A stretch of 64,000 nt of DNA from Microbacterium sp. STN6. Lineage in GTDB: Bacteria; Actinomycetota; Actinomycetes; Actinomycetales; Microbacteriaceae. This document shows, one piece after another, positions 6,484-16,251 of this stretch. Every line of letters starts with the position of its first letter. The first letter of the stretch is position 1. A program made the translations under genes and the position numbers. The DNA is taken from positions 310,001 through 374,000 of the forward strand of contig NZ_JAPMIT010000001.1 in the NCBI RefSeq assembly GCF_026410545.1. The letters run 5' to 3'. The notes under the pieces are model-generated. The model was not told where the DNA came from, made no database searches, and worked only from the letters and a program-made list of their open reading frames with translations.

Positions 6484-9318
6484 GTGCCTGACACGAAGAA
6501 GCTGGTCATTGTCGAGTCACCGACGAAGGTGAAGTCGATCGCCCAGTATCTGGGGGAGGGCTACGAGGTGATGGCCTCGGTCGGCCACATCCGCGATCTC
6601 ATCGAACCCAAGAACCTGCCCGCCGAGCTCAAGAAGGGCCCGCTCGGCAAGTTCTCGGTCGATGTGGAGAACGGCTTCGAGCCGTATTACGTGGTTTCCG
6701 ACCAGAAGAGGAAGACTGTCAGCGACCTCAAACGTGCGCTGAAGAACGCCGACGAACTCCTGCTCGCAACTGATGAGGACCGCGAGGGCGAGGCCATCGC
6801 CTGGCACCTCATCGAGGAGCTCAAGCCCACCGTTCCCGTACGGCGCATGGTTTTCCACGAGATCACCCGCGAAGCCATCGAAGCGGCGCGGGAGAACACG
6901 CGCGATATCGACATCGCCCTGGTCGACGCGCAGGAGACTCGGCGCATCCTCGACCGCCTGTACGGCTACGAGGTGTCGCCCGTCCTGTGGCGCAAGGTGG
7001 GCCCCGGGCTCTCCGCCGGCCGGGTGCAGTCGGCGGCGACGCGGCTCGTCGTCGACCGCGAACGGGAGCGGCTCGCGTTCGTCGCGGCGTCGTATTGGGA
7101 CCTGACGGCACGTCTCGCGAGTGAAGCGGATGCGGCATCCGCTGCCCGTGAGAATGACGACACGTTCGATGCCCGCCTCGTGCGCCTCGACGGTCGGCGC
7201 ATCGCCACCGGGCGCGACTTCGACGACCGCGGCTCGCTCAAGAGCGATGCCGTGACGCTCGACGAGAGCGTCGCCCGCGCGCTCGCCGACGCGGTCGCGC
7301 AGAAGAGCACCGCCATCTCGGTGACAAAGGTGGAGTCGAAGCCGTTCTCCCGCCGACCGGCGGCGCCATTCACCACCTCGACCCTGCAGCAGGAGGCCGC
7401 GCGCAAGCTGCGCTTCTCGGCACGACAGACCATGAGCGTCGCGCAGTCGCTGTACGAGAACGGGTACATCACATACATGCGCACCGACTCGCCGTCGCTG
7501 TCGCAGCAGGCGACGAAGGCGGCACGCGCCCAGGCCGCGTCGCTGTACGGGTCCGAGACGGTGCCGGAGAAGCCGCGCCAGTACACGGGCAAGAGCAAGA
7601 GCGCGCAGGAGGCCCACGAGGCCATTCGGCCCTCCGGCGAGACATTCCGCACCCCGGATGACGTGGCGCGATCGCTGCGCGGCAACGACCTTCGCCTCTA
7701 CGAGCTCATCTGGAAGCGCACGGTCGCGTCTCAGATGGCTGACGCCAAGGGGCAGACCGCGTCTGTGACCATCGAAGCACGCGTGACGGAGGGCGAGCAG
7801 AAGGGCAGGGTCGCCGAGTTCAGCGCGAGCGGTACCGTCATCACCTTCCGTGGCTTCCTGCTGGCGTACGAAGAAGGCACGGACGAGGAGCGCACCTCGG
7901 GCCAGGAGCCGAGCCAGTCCAAGCTGCCGCCGCTCGCCGAGGGTCAGGCTCTCGCCGCGCGTGAGGTGGAAGCCAAGGGCCATGAGACCACTCCGCCGCC
8001 GCGATTCACCGAGGCCAGCCTCGTGAAAAAGCTGGAGGAGTTGGGTGTCGGCCGGCCGTCGACGTACGCGTCGATCATCTCGACCATCGTCGACCGAGGC
8101 TACGTGACGCCGCGCGGACAGGCGCTCGTTCCCAGCTGGATCGCGTTCTCGGTCGTTCGGCTGCTCGAGGACTACTTCGGCGACCTCGTGCAATACGACT
8201 TCACCGCAGAGATGGAGAACGACCTCGACCGAATCGCGAACGGCGAGGCGGGTCGCGTCGACTGGCTCACCAGTTTCTACTTCGGCAGCGACAAGCACCG
8301 CGGGCTGCGCCAGGTCATCGACAACCTCGGTGAGATCGACGCGCGCACCATCAACTCGATCCGCATCGACGACGACATCACGTTGCGCATAGGCAAGTAC
8401 GGGCCCTACCTCGAGACCGCGGAGGAGGGAAGCGAAACGCCACGCCGCGTGAACATTCCCGATTCCCTCGCACCCGACGAACTCACCCCCGCCAAGGCGC
8501 GCGAACTCGTCGAGGCGCCGGTGGCCACCGACCGCGTGATCGGCGTGAACCCGGATACAGGCAAGAACATCGTCGCCAAGGACGGCCGGTACGGCCCCTA
8601 CGTGACCGAGGTCGACCCTGAGACGGCAGCATCGGAGGCGGCGGAGGCCACGGCGGCCGAGACCAAGACCGCGAAGAAGAAGGCTGCCGCGGTGAAGCCG
8701 CGCACCGCATCCCTCTTCAAGTCCATGGATCTCGCGTCCATCGATCTCGACACGGCACTGAAGCTGCTGGACCTGCCGCGCGTGGTCGGCACCGACCCTG
8801 AGTCGGGCGACGAGATTCTCGCCCAGAACGGCCGATACGGTCCCTACCTGAAGAAGGGGACGGATACGCGCACCCTGCCGAGCGAGGACGACATATTCGC
8901 GATCGACCTCGCCGGCGCCCTCGAGCTGTACGCGCAGCCCAAGTACGGCGCCCGCCGTGCGGCGAGCGCACTGAAGGAATTCGACGCCGACCCGGTGAGC
9001 GGCAAGCCGATCCGCCTGAAGGACGGGCGGTTCGGGCCGTACGTCACCGACGGCGAGACCAACGCCACCATTCCGAAGAGCGAATCGATCGACGAGGTCG
9101 ATTTCGATCGGGCCGTGCAGTTGCTGGCCGACAAGCGCGCCAAGGGGCCGGCGAAGCCGAAGAAAAAGGCGCCCGCGAAGAAGGCGCCCGCCAAGAAGGC
9201 GCCCGCCAAGAAGGCAGCCACGACGAAGTCGAGCGCGACAGCGAAGAAGACAAGCACGACGAAGAAGGCCGGCACGGCGACGAGCACCACGAGCCAGAAG
9301 GCCGCGCCGAAGAAGTGA
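6484..9318 (+). CDS. topA: DNA topoisomerase I
   Basis: Type IA topoisomerase that relaxes negative supercoils. From the GTG at 6484 (AAGGAG at 6473-6478) it has 944 residues, normal for actinobacteria. The Toprim domain starts KLVIVESPTK and carries TDEDREGEAIAWHL (metal-binding acidic residues). The active tyrosine is in YITYMRTDSPS (Y331). Further motifs are EAHEAIRP and GVGRPSTYASI. The C-terminal part has four repeated modules of the NGRYGPYL/DGRFGPYV type instead of zinc fingers, then a lysine/alanine tail (KKAPAKKAPAKKA) that binds DNA. The stop overlaps the tmk start. Confidence 0.97.
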   Translation: MPDTKKLVIVESPTKVKSIAQYLGEGYEVMASVGHIRDLIEPKNLPAELKKGPLGKFSVDVENGFEPYYVVSDQKRKTVSDLKRALKNADELLLATDEDREGEAIAWHLIEELKPTVPVRRMVFHEITREAIEAARENTRDIDIALVDAQETRRILDRLYGYEVSPVLWRKVGPGLSAGRVQSAATRLVVDRERERLAFVAASYWDLTARLASEADAASAARENDDTFDARLVRLDGRRIATGRDFDDRGSLKSDAVTLDESVARALADAVAQKSTAISVTKVESKPFSRRPAAPFTTSTLQQEAARKLRFSARQTMSVAQSLYENGYITYMRTDSPSLSQQATKAARAQAASLYGSETVPEKPRQYTGKSKSAQEAHEAIRPSGETFRTPDDVARSLRGNDLRLYELIWKRTVASQMADAKGQTASVTIEARVTEGEQKGRVAEFSASGTVITFRGFLLAYEEGTDEERTSGQEPSQSKLPPLAEGQALAAREVEAKGHETTPPPRFTEASLVKKLEELGVGRPSTYASIISTIVDRGYVTPRGQALVPSWIAFSVVRLLEDYFGDLVQYDFTAEMENDLDRIANGEAGRVDWLTSFYFGSDKHRGLRQVIDNLGEIDARTINSIRIDDDITLRIGKYGPYLETAEEGSETPRRVNIPDSLAPDELTPAKARELVEAPVATDRVIGVNPDTGKNIVAKDGRYGPYVTEVDPETAASEAAEATAAETKTAKKKAAAVKPRTASLFKSMDLASIDLDTALKLLDLPRVVGTDPESGDEILAQNGRYGPYLKKGTDTRTLPSEDDIFAIDLAGALELYAQPKYGARRAASALKEFDADPVSGKPIRLKDGRFGPYVTDGETNATIPKSESIDEVDFDRAVQLLADKRAKGPAKPKKKAPAKKAPAKKAPAKKAATTKSSATAKKTSTTKKAGTATSTTSQKAAPKK

Positions 9319-9947
9319 GCGGGGCGGCATCCGGTCTCTTCATCACGCTCGAAGGCGGCGACGGCTCAGGCAAGTCGACTCAGGCGGCGCTGCTCTCCGA
9401 GTGGCTCACCGGGCAAGGGCGCACGACCGTGCGAACCCGCGAGCCCGGCGGCACCGAGGTGGGGCTCGAGGTGCGCGAGCTCGTGCTGCACCACCGGGGT
9501 GACATCGCGCCACGCGCCGAGGCCCTGCTCTACGCCGCCGATCGCGCACACCACGTCGCAACCCTCGTGCGGCCCGCGCTGGAGCGTGGCGAGATCGTGA
9601 TCCAGGATCGCTACATCGACTCGTCCGTCGCGTACCAGGGCGTCGGCCGGGTGCTCGACGCGCAGGAGATCCGCTCGCTCTCCCTCTGGGCGACCGAGGG
9701 GCTCCTGCCCCAGCTCACCATTCTGCTCGACCTCGACGAATCCGTCGCCCGCGCGCGGCTCGACTCGGCGCGCACCCGCTACGACCGGCTCGAGGCGGAG
9801 GCAGCCGAGTTCCACGCCAGAGTGCGCGCCGCCTACCTCGATCTCGCCGCGGCCGAGCCCGACCGCTTTCTCGTTCTGGATGCCGCGCAGCCCGTCGACG
9901 TTCTCGCGTCAGCCGTGCGGGCACGGGTCGCTGCGCTGCTCGCGTAG
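9315..9947 (+). CDS. tmk: Thymidylate kinase
   Basis: Phosphorylates dTMP to dTDP. 210 residues, normal length. P-loop EGGDGSGKST near the N-terminus, the DRX motif in VIQDRYIDSSVAYQG, and the lid region around DESVARARLDSARTRYDR. It starts with GTG inside the topA stop, so it is translationally coupled; topA-tmk-holB is the usual actinobacterial order. Confidence 0.95.
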   Translation: MSGAASGLFITLEGGDGSGKSTQAALLSEWLTGQGRTTVRTREPGGTEVGLEVRELVLHHRGDIAPRAEALLYAADRAHHVATLVRPALERGEIVIQDRYIDSSVAYQGVGRVLDAQEIRSLSLWATEGLLPQLTILLDLDESVARARLDSARTRYDRLEAEAAEFHARVRAAYLDLAAAEPDRFLVLDAAQPVDVLASAVRARVAALLA

Positions 9948-9957
9948 CCTTGGTGCC

Positions 9958-11154
9958 ATGTCGATCTGGGACGAGCTGACGGGGCAGGCCGAGGCGATCG
10001 CGGTCTTCACCGCTGCCGCCGCCGGTGCACCCGGGGCGATGACGCACTCGTGGCTCATCACCGGCCCGCCCGGCTCCGGCCGTTCCAACCTCGCGTTCGC
10101 GTTCGCGACCGCGTTGCTCGCCCCGGCCGGTGCCGAACCCGACGAGGCGACGGCGCGGCAGGTCGCTGCGCGCACGCACCCCGACCTCAACGTGCTATCG
10201 ACGACGGGCGTCATCATCAAGCGCGATGACGTGCGCGAGATGGTTCAGCGCTCGCACTACTCGCCATCCGTGGGTCGTTATCGCGTGATCGTCGTCGAGG
10301 ACGCCGACCGCATGACGGAGCAGACGTCGAACTTTCTGCTCAAGGAGCTCGAGGAACCGCCGGAGCGCACGATCTGGATCCTGTGCGCGCCGAGCGAGGC
10401 CGACATGCTGCCCACCATTCGGTCCCGCGTGCGCAGCGTGCGGCTGCGCATTCCGTCGGTTGCCGACGTGGCGCAGCTCCTGGTGACGCGCGACGGAGTC
10501 GACCCCGTCGTCGCCGAGCAGGCGGCCCGACACGCGCAGAGCCACATCGGCATGGCCAGGAGACTGGCCACGAACGCCGACGCGCGGGCGCGGCGCCAGG
10601 AGACACTGCAGACGACTCTCGCCATCCGCAGCGTGTCAGACGCGGTCAACGCGGCCGCCCGTTTCATCGAGATCGCGGGGGCCGACGGCAAGGCGATCAC
10701 CGAGCAACTCGACGCCGAGGAGCGCGAGAGCACGCTTCGCTCGCTCGGCGTGGAGCCGGGCGGAACGCTGCCGCCCGCCCTTCGCGCCCAGCTGCGGCAG
10801 CTGGAAGAGGACCAGAAGCGCCGCGCCACCCGCAGCCTGCGCGACGGCATCGACCGCATTCTCGTCGACCTGCTCTCGCTGTACCGCGACCTCTCCATGC
10901 TGCAGCTCGGCAGCGCGAGTGCGCTCGTCAACGTCGAGCTCTCACCCGAACTCATTGAGCGCGCGCGTACGATGACTCCCGCCGCCACGCTCGCCGTCAT
11001 GGACTCCATCGCGCAGGCGCGCACCCGCATCGCCGCGAACGTGGCACCGGCGCTCGCGCTCGAGGCCATGCTGATCAGCGTGGTTCGGGGCGTGCGAAGC
11101 GACGGCGGCTTCGGTGCAGCATCCGACAACCGAACGAAGGAACTCGCCTCATGA
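9958..11154 (+). CDS. holB: DNA polymerase III delta' subunit
   Basis: Clamp-loader subunit, 398 residues from ATG 9958, ten bases after tmk. It begins MSIWDELTGQAEA, as actinobacterial delta' proteins do, with a degenerate Walker A (GPPGSGRSN, lysine replaced by arginine), the box VVIVEDADRMTEQTSNFLLKELEEPP and sensor region PTIRSRVRSVRL. The cysteines of the E. coli zinc module are absent: the stretch before THPDLNVL has none. This agrees with a subunit that does not hydrolyse ATP. C-terminal residues form the helical collar domain. Confidence 0.94.
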   Translation: MSIWDELTGQAEAIAVFTAAAAGAPGAMTHSWLITGPPGSGRSNLAFAFATALLAPAGAEPDEATARQVAARTHPDLNVLSTTGVIIKRDDVREMVQRSHYSPSVGRYRVIVVEDADRMTEQTSNFLLKELEEPPERTIWILCAPSEADMLPTIRSRVRSVRLRIPSVADVAQLLVTRDGVDPVVAEQAARHAQSHIGMARRLATNADARARRQETLQTTLAIRSVSDAVNAAARFIEIAGADGKAITEQLDAEERESTLRSLGVEPGGTLPPALRAQLRQLEEDQKRRATRSLRDGIDRILVDLLSLYRDLSMLQLGSASALVNVELSPELIERARTMTPAATLAVMDSIAQARTRIAANVAPALALEAMLISVVRGVRSDGGFGAASDNRTKELAS

Positions 11155-12752
11155 GCCACGCGCCCCTCGGCCCTGCTGTCTCGCGTGGCCGTGCAGGCGG
11201 TGTCCGTGCACATCGGGGCGGGCTGCGGATGGCGCGCGGCCTCGTCGCCGTTGGTCTCGTCGTCGCCCTCAGCGCCTCGCTGAGCGGATGCGTGACCTGG
11301 TTCATGCCGAGCAAGCCGGCGACCACGTCATCCCCCACAAAGGAAAAGGTGAGTGCCGATCTCGCCCGCTACTACCACCAGGTGATCACGTGGACGAGCT
11401 GCGGCAACGACATGCAGTGCGGCAAGGCCATGGTGCCGCTCGACTGGAAGAATCCGAGCCACGCGACGATCGAGCTCGCCCTCGTGCGGCACCTTGCGAC
11501 GGGCAAGTCGCTCGGCTCGCTGCTCGTGAACCCGGGCGGGCCCGGCGGCTCCGGCGTTGACTTCGTGGAGAACAACCTGGACTACGCCACCGACACGACG
11601 CTGCAGACGCACTACACGATCGTGGGCTTCGACCCGCGCGGTGTCGGCAAGTCGACCAAGGTCACCTGCTATGGCCCCGCCAAGATGGACCAGTACCTCT
11701 ACGGCATCACCACGGGCACCCGCGGCTCCGCCGCCTGGATCGCCGCCCAGACGGAGGAGGCGAAAGACTTCGCCAGTGCCTGCGAGAAGAACACCGGCGC
11801 TCTCCTCGCCCACGTCGACACCGTGAGCGCCGCCCGGGACCTCGACGTGCTGCGCGCGGCGCTCGGCGACACGAAGCTGCACTACCTCGGTTACTCGTAC
11901 GGCACGTATCTCGGAGCGACCTACGCCTCGCTCTTCCCCGACAAGGTCGGCAGGCTGGTGCTTGACGGCGCCATCGACCCCGCGGCGAGCAACTTCGACG
12001 TGACGATGGAGCAGTCCAAGGGCTTCGAAAGTGCGCTGCGCGCCTACCTCAAGTCGTGCCTGGGCGGCAAGGACTGCCCCTTCACCGGCACCGTCGAGCG
12101 CAGCATGACCACCGTCGGCGACCTGCTTTCGAGCGTCGAGGCCAGCCCGATCCGCAACGCCGACGGCCGCGAACTCGGCGCCGACACCCTGCTCACCGCC
12201 ATCATCTACCCGCTCTACGACGCCAACGCCTGGTCGTACCTCTCCCAGATGTTCACCGAGGTCATGAAGGGTAAGGCATCGCTGGCATTCACTCTCGCCG
12301 ACGCCTACAACAACCGCAGCAGCAACGGCACATACGGCGACAACTCGACCGAGGCGTTCATGGCCATCAACTGCCTCGACTACACCTACGACGACAACCC
12401 GGCCGTCATGCGCAGCCAGGAGCAGAAGCTCGAGCAGGCAGCACCGGTCATCGGCCGCTACATGGGCTATGGAGACATCGGATGCGCCACATGGCCGTAC
12501 CACTCCACCACCAAGCGCGGCCCCATCACCGCCCCCGGCGCCGCACCCATCCTCGTCGTCGGCACCACCAACGACCCGGCGACGCCGTACGTGTGGGCGC
12601 AGAACCTCGCGGGCGAGCTGCAGAGCGGGCACCTCATCACCTACCACGGTGAGGGACACACCGCGTACAACAAGTCGAACTCGTGCGTGAACGACGCCGT
12701 CGACGGCTACTTCGTCTCGGGCACCGTGCCATCGACCGACCCGATGTGCTGA
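11151..12752 (+). CDS. Secreted alpha/beta hydrolase lipoprotein (tripeptidyl aminopeptidase-like)
   Basis: A 533-residue exported hydrolase of the SCO/Slp-type proline iminopeptidase/tripeptidyl aminopeptidase group. The basic N-terminus and hydrophobic segment end in the lipobox LSGC (about residue 47), so it is likely lipid-anchored. The oxyanion segment LVNPGGPGGSGVDF, the nucleophile elbow GYSYGTYLG, and a C-terminal TAP-like region with GTTNDPATPY and the catalytic histidine in HGEGHTAYN are visible. Overlaps holB by ATGA with AAGGAA upstream; ATG 11229 is an alternative start closer to the signal peptide. Substrate not predictable beyond peptides. Confidence 0.9.
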   Translation: MSHAPLGPAVSRGRAGGVRAHRGGLRMARGLVAVGLVVALSASLSGCVTWFMPSKPATTSSPTKEKVSADLARYYHQVITWTSCGNDMQCGKAMVPLDWKNPSHATIELALVRHLATGKSLGSLLVNPGGPGGSGVDFVENNLDYATDTTLQTHYTIVGFDPRGVGKSTKVTCYGPAKMDQYLYGITTGTRGSAAWIAAQTEEAKDFASACEKNTGALLAHVDTVSAARDLDVLRAALGDTKLHYLGYSYGTYLGATYASLFPDKVGRLVLDGAIDPAASNFDVTMEQSKGFESALRAYLKSCLGGKDCPFTGTVERSMTTVGDLLSSVEASPIRNADGRELGADTLLTAIIYPLYDANAWSYLSQMFTEVMKGKASLAFTLADAYNNRSSNGTYGDNSTEAFMAINCLDYTYDDNPAVMRSQEQKLEQAAPVIGRYMGYGDIGCATWPYHSTTKRGPITAPGAAPILVVGTTNDPATPYVWAQNLAGELQSGHLITYHGEGHTAYNKSNSCVNDAVDGYFVSGTVPSTDPMC

Positions 12753-12775
12753 GGCATCCGGGCCATAATTGAGGC

Positions 12776-13447
12776 ATGGAAGCCGTCACGGAGGAACTCG
12801 GGCTGCGCGAGCGCAAGCGTCGTGCAACCCGCCTCGCGATCCAGCGCGCGGCCATCGACCTGGCGAGCGAGCGTGGCCTCGAGGGGGTCACGGTCGAAGA
12901 GATCAGCCGCGTCGCCAACGTCTCCCCGCGCACCTTCTTCAACTACTTCTCGTCGAAAGACACCGCCGTCGTCGGTGAGGTGCCCGAGCTGCCGGATGAG
13001 GCGGCGATCGAACGCTTCGTGAATGCCGGCCCGGCCGAACCGCTGCTCGACGGCATCGCCGAGCTGCTCGCGCAGGCGCTGCTCGCCGACGACCCCAGCT
13101 CAGACGAGGCGGAGCCGGAGCACGCACATGACCAGGCGCTGCACGACCGGCGCCGAGAACTGCTGAGGCTGCATCCGCAGCTCTTCGCCCTGAAGTTCGC
13201 GAGCATGCGCGAGTTCGAGACCCGGCTCGAGACCGTGGTCGAGCGCCGGTTGGTGGCCGACCGCCCGGCGCTGGCGGCGAAACCCGACGAGCTGCGTTCG
13301 CGCGCTCTCATGGCGACCTACGTGGCGTTCGCCGGGGTGCGCCACGCCTGGTCGTGCTGGGCAGACCGCGGAGGTCGCGATTCGCTCGTCGTTCGGCTGC
13401 GTGAATCGTTCGCGCTTCTGGCGTCGCTTTCGACGCCCGCGACGTGA
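12776..13447 (+). CDS. TetR family transcriptional regulator
   Basis: A 223-residue DNA-binding protein with an N-terminal TetR helix-turn-helix: RLAIQRAAIDLASERGLEGVTVEEISRVANVSPRTFFNYFSSKD is the family signature spread over residues 18-63. The rest is helical and acidic, with a C-terminal segment resembling the MftR-type TetR ligand domain (ALMATYVAFAGVRHAW). Ligand and targets are unknown; it follows the hydrolase by 23 bp and precedes a tRNA gene. Confidence 0.9.
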   Translation: MEAVTEELGLRERKRRATRLAIQRAAIDLASERGLEGVTVEEISRVANVSPRTFFNYFSSKDTAVVGEVPELPDEAAIERFVNAGPAEPLLDGIAELLAQALLADDPSSDEAEPEHAHDQALHDRRRELLRLHPQLFALKFASMREFETRLETVVERRLVADRPALAAKPDELRSRALMATYVAFAGVRHAWSCWADRGGRDSLVVRLRESFALLASLSTPAT

Positions 13448-13512
13448 TTCGCACCGCCCCTATGATCGGCTAAGCTATTCCACTGTGCGCAGGCTCGCCT
13501 CGAGCCGGCCAC

Positions 13513-13588
13513 GCCGCCTTAGCTCAGTCGGTAGAGCATCTCACTCGTAATGAGAAGGTCGTCAGTTCGATTCTGACAGGCGGCTCCA
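13513..13588 (+). tRNA. tRNA-Thr (anticodon CGT)
   Basis: Full cloverleaf: acceptor GCCGCCT (13513-13519) pairs with AGGCGGC (13578-13584); D arm GCTC..GAGC; anticodon stem TCTCA/TGAGA around the loop CTCGTAA, giving anticodon CGT (threonine, ACG codons); T arm GTCAG-TTCGATT-CTGAC. The CCA end is encoded. Confidence 0.97.
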
Positions 13589-13643
13589 CGCACTCTGCTC
13601 CCCACGCCCGGCAACGCCCTCGGCCCGAGATCAGGAGAGACGC

Positions 13644-14672
13644 ATGGAGACGACCACCGAACAGGCGAGCGGCCGTCGGCCCATCCGCTGGGGAATCCTC
13701 GCGACCGGCGGCATCGCCCACGCCTTCGCCCGCGACCTCGTGAGCTACGGCCACATCGTGCAGGCGGTCGGCTCCCGCTCGCAGCAGAGTGCCGACGCGT
13801 TCGCCGCCGAGTACGGCATCCCAACCGCACACGACAGTTACGAGAAGCTCGTCGCTGACCCGGACGTCGACATCGTCTACATCTCGACGCCGCACCCGTT
13901 CCACGCCGAGAACGCCGAGTTGGCCCTGGGCGCCGGCAAGCACGTTCTCATCGAGAAACCCATCACGCTCAATGCCGCCGAGGCGCAGCGCATCGCCGAC
14001 CTCGCCGCCGAGAAGAACCTGCTGCTGCTCGAAGCCATGTGGACCCGCTTCCTGCCGCACGTCGTGCGCATCCGCGAGATCATCGCCGCGGGCACCATCG
14101 GCGACGTGCGCGCCTTCCTCGCCGACCACACGCAGCTCATCACAGACGACCCGGAGCACCGCCTCAACAACCTCGCGCTCGGCGGCGGCGCGCTGCTCGA
14201 CCTCGGCATCTACCCCATCTCGTTCGCGGCCATGCTTTTCGGCAGCCCGGAAAGCGTCACGGCCACGGGCACGCTGCGAGAGACCGGGGCGGATGCGCAG
14301 GTCTCCGCGGTCTTCCGTTATGCCGACGGCGCCATCGCCTCCACCTATTCCGCGAGCAACACGAAGGGCCCGAACACGGCCAGCATTCTCGGCACCAACG
14401 GCCGCATCGACATCGACGCCGTCTGGTACTCGCCAACCACGTTCCGGGTCTATAACGGATCCGGTGACGTCATCGAGGCGTGGGAGAACACGGTGCCGGA
14501 GCGCGGCATGCAGTTCCAGGCGGATGAGGCGGAGCGTCTGATCCACGACGGCGCGATCGCCAGCAGCATCCTCTCGCCTGCCGAATCCGTGTCGATCATG
14601 CAGACGCTCGATGAGGTGCGGCGGCAGATCGGGGTCGTGTATCCGGCGGAATCCCAGCGCGACGCTGGTTGA
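13644..14672 (+). CDS. Gfo/Idh/MocA family NAD(P)-dependent oxidoreductase
   Basis: A 342-residue dehydrogenase acting on sugars, inositols or trans-dihydrodiols. N-terminal Rossmann segment RWGILATGGIAHAFARDL, the STPHPFHAENAELAL segment, the conserved EKPITLNAAEA (lysine that orients the substrate) and the C-terminal GGGALLDLGIYPISFA with the catalytic-type histidine/tyrosine region. CAGGAG precedes the ATG by 7 nt. Substrate cannot be assigned from context. Confidence 0.92.
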   Translation: METTTEQASGRRPIRWGILATGGIAHAFARDLVSYGHIVQAVGSRSQQSADAFAAEYGIPTAHDSYEKLVADPDVDIVYISTPHPFHAENAELALGAGKHVLIEKPITLNAAEAQRIADLAAEKNLLLLEAMWTRFLPHVVRIREIIAAGTIGDVRAFLADHTQLITDDPEHRLNNLALGGGALLDLGIYPISFAAMLFGSPESVTATGTLRETGADAQVSAVFRYADGAIASTYSASNTKGPNTASILGTNGRIDIDAVWYSPTTFRVYNGSGDVIEAWENTVPERGMQFQADEAERLIHDGAIASSILSPAESVSIMQTLDEVRRQIGVVYPAESQRDAG

Positions 14673-14682
14673 ATAGCGGGTG

Positions 14683-16173
14683 ATGGAACAGAGCGAGGGG
14701 CCGGAGGCGTCACGTGCGGCGGGGAGCGCGGCGCGCGGGCGCCGCGGCATCCTTCGGTCTCTTCGTGACCACCGTCAGGCGTGGCTGATCGCCGCCGCGT
14801 GCGTGGCGTTCGCCGTTCTCGGCTCGGGCGCGGTTGCCGTGGGAGCCGCGGTGGGCGCGCCTGCCGCCTCGGCGACGCGCGCGCCCGGCCACTCGTCGTC
14901 GCCATCGGCGTCGGCCGCCCCGACACACACACCGCGCCCCACGCCCGCGACCGCGTCGGCGGCGGCGCCGATCCGCACGTGCTCGGTCGATGCGCTCGCA
15001 CAGGATGCCCGGCTCGGCAACCTCGAGGCGCAGGTCGTCAACGCGAAGACGGGCGAGGTGCTGTTCGATCGCAACGGCTCGAAGCCCAACCCCACGGCGA
15101 GCGTGATGAAGGTGGTCACGTCGGCCGCCGCACTGGCGATTCTCGGGCCGAACTATCGCGTGTCGACCACCGTGGTGGCAGGGCCTGACGCGAACTCGGT
15201 GATTCTCGTCGGCGGCGGCGATTCGACGCTGTCGCGGCTGCCGACGGGCGACGAGCCGTTCTATCGGGGCGCCGCGCACCTCGACGACCTCGCGAAGCAG
15301 ACCGTGGCCAACCACCCCGCGCCGATCACGACGGTGTATGTCGACACGTCGCTGTTCGGCGCGCCCTACTGGCAGCCGACGTGGAACGAGCACGAGGAGC
15401 GCTTCGTCGACGGCAGCAGCTCGTATGTGACGGCGCTGCAGGTCGACGGCGACCGGGCCGACCCGCACGCCATGGATTCACAGCGCGGCGATGACCCGGT
15501 GACGGTGGCGGCGAACGCGTTCGTGGCGGCGCTGGCATCGGAACAGGGCGCCGCCCCCGCGTACAAGGGCGAGTCGAAGGCCGCCGCCGGCGCGGCGCAG
15601 CTCGCGGTGGTGCAGTCGCAGCCGGTCTCCTCGCTCATCAAGCTGGCGGTCACGTACTCCGACAACACCATCATGGAGATGCTGACCCGCCTCGTGGCCA
15701 TCAAGACAGGCTCCGGCAACACGTTCGCCGCCGAGAACGCCGGCGTGCTCAAGGGGCTCGCGGCCTACGGCATCGACACCACCGGCGTGCACGTCGCCGA
15801 CGGCTCGGGTCTCAGCGATCAGAACGCGGTGCCGCCGTCGTTTCTCACCCAGCTGTTCATCAAGGTGCTGAACGGCGACAAAGGGCTCGGTGTCGTGTAC
15901 GACGGGCTGCCGATCGCCGGCAAGACGGGCACGCTCGCGCCGGGGTACGGCCGCTTCACCGGCGCCAGCGCCGTCGCGCGCGGCGCCGTGCACGCGAAGA
16001 CGGGCTCGGTCGACGGCGGGTTCTCGCTCGCGGGCATCATCAACGCGAAGGACGGCACCGCGCTCACGTTCGCCGTCTACGCGTTCGGCAATGTCAACAC
16101 GAGCGCACGCGCCGCTATCGATGCGCTGACCGCCGGCTTCTACACGTGCGGCAACAACCTCTCAGACAACTGA
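14683..16173 (+). CDS. dacB: D-alanyl-D-alanine carboxypeptidase/endopeptidase (PBP4, DacB)
   Basis: Exported low-molecular-weight penicillin-binding protein that trims peptidoglycan peptides. One N-terminal membrane or signal segment (about residues 34-60) is followed by a Ser/Thr/Pro-rich linker. Class C motifs: SVMK (S140-K143), SDN (S326-N328) and KTG (K439). The large insertion between SxxK and SxN is typical of DacB. GTG 14680 directly before the ATG is an equally possible start. About 496 residues. Confidence 0.93.
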   Translation: MEQSEGPEASRAAGSAARGRRGILRSLRDHRQAWLIAAACVAFAVLGSGAVAVGAAVGAPAASATRAPGHSSSPSASAAPTHTPRPTPATASAAAPIRTCSVDALAQDARLGNLEAQVVNAKTGEVLFDRNGSKPNPTASVMKVVTSAAALAILGPNYRVSTTVVAGPDANSVILVGGGDSTLSRLPTGDEPFYRGAAHLDDLAKQTVANHPAPITTVYVDTSLFGAPYWQPTWNEHEERFVDGSSSYVTALQVDGDRADPHAMDSQRGDDPVTVAANAFVAALASEQGAAPAYKGESKAAAGAAQLAVVQSQPVSSLIKLAVTYSDNTIMEMLTRLVAIKTGSGNTFAAENAGVLKGLAAYGIDTTGVHVADGSGLSDQNAVPPSFLTQLFIKVLNGDKGLGVVYDGLPIAGKTGTLAPGYGRFTGASAVARGAVHAKTGSVDGGFSLAGIINAKDGTALTFAVYAFGNVNTSARAAIDALTAGFYTCGNNLSDN

Positions 16174-16191
16174 GCCGGCGCCCCGCGCCGC

Positions 16192-16240
16192 CGCATCCGC
16201 TCGTTGTGCGGCTTGCCTCGCATCCGCTCGTTGTGCGGCT
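16192..16240. repeat. Direct repeat after dacB, 22 bp x2
   Basis: CGCATCCGCTCGTTGTGCGG followed by CT occurs at 16192-16213 and again at 16219-16240, separated by 5 bp, 18 bp after the dacB stop. Non-coding. Confidence 0.85.
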
Positions 16241-16251
16241 CACCTCGCTTT

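Noticed and set aside
6517-9330. 937-codon open frame antisense to topA, and similar long antisense frames (2434-4776, 17069-18835, 38826-40595, 48809-50647, 56572-58470)
   Set aside because: High GC opens the opposite strand; these products are Arg/Ala/Pro-rich without motifs, while the sense strand encodes complete known enzymes.
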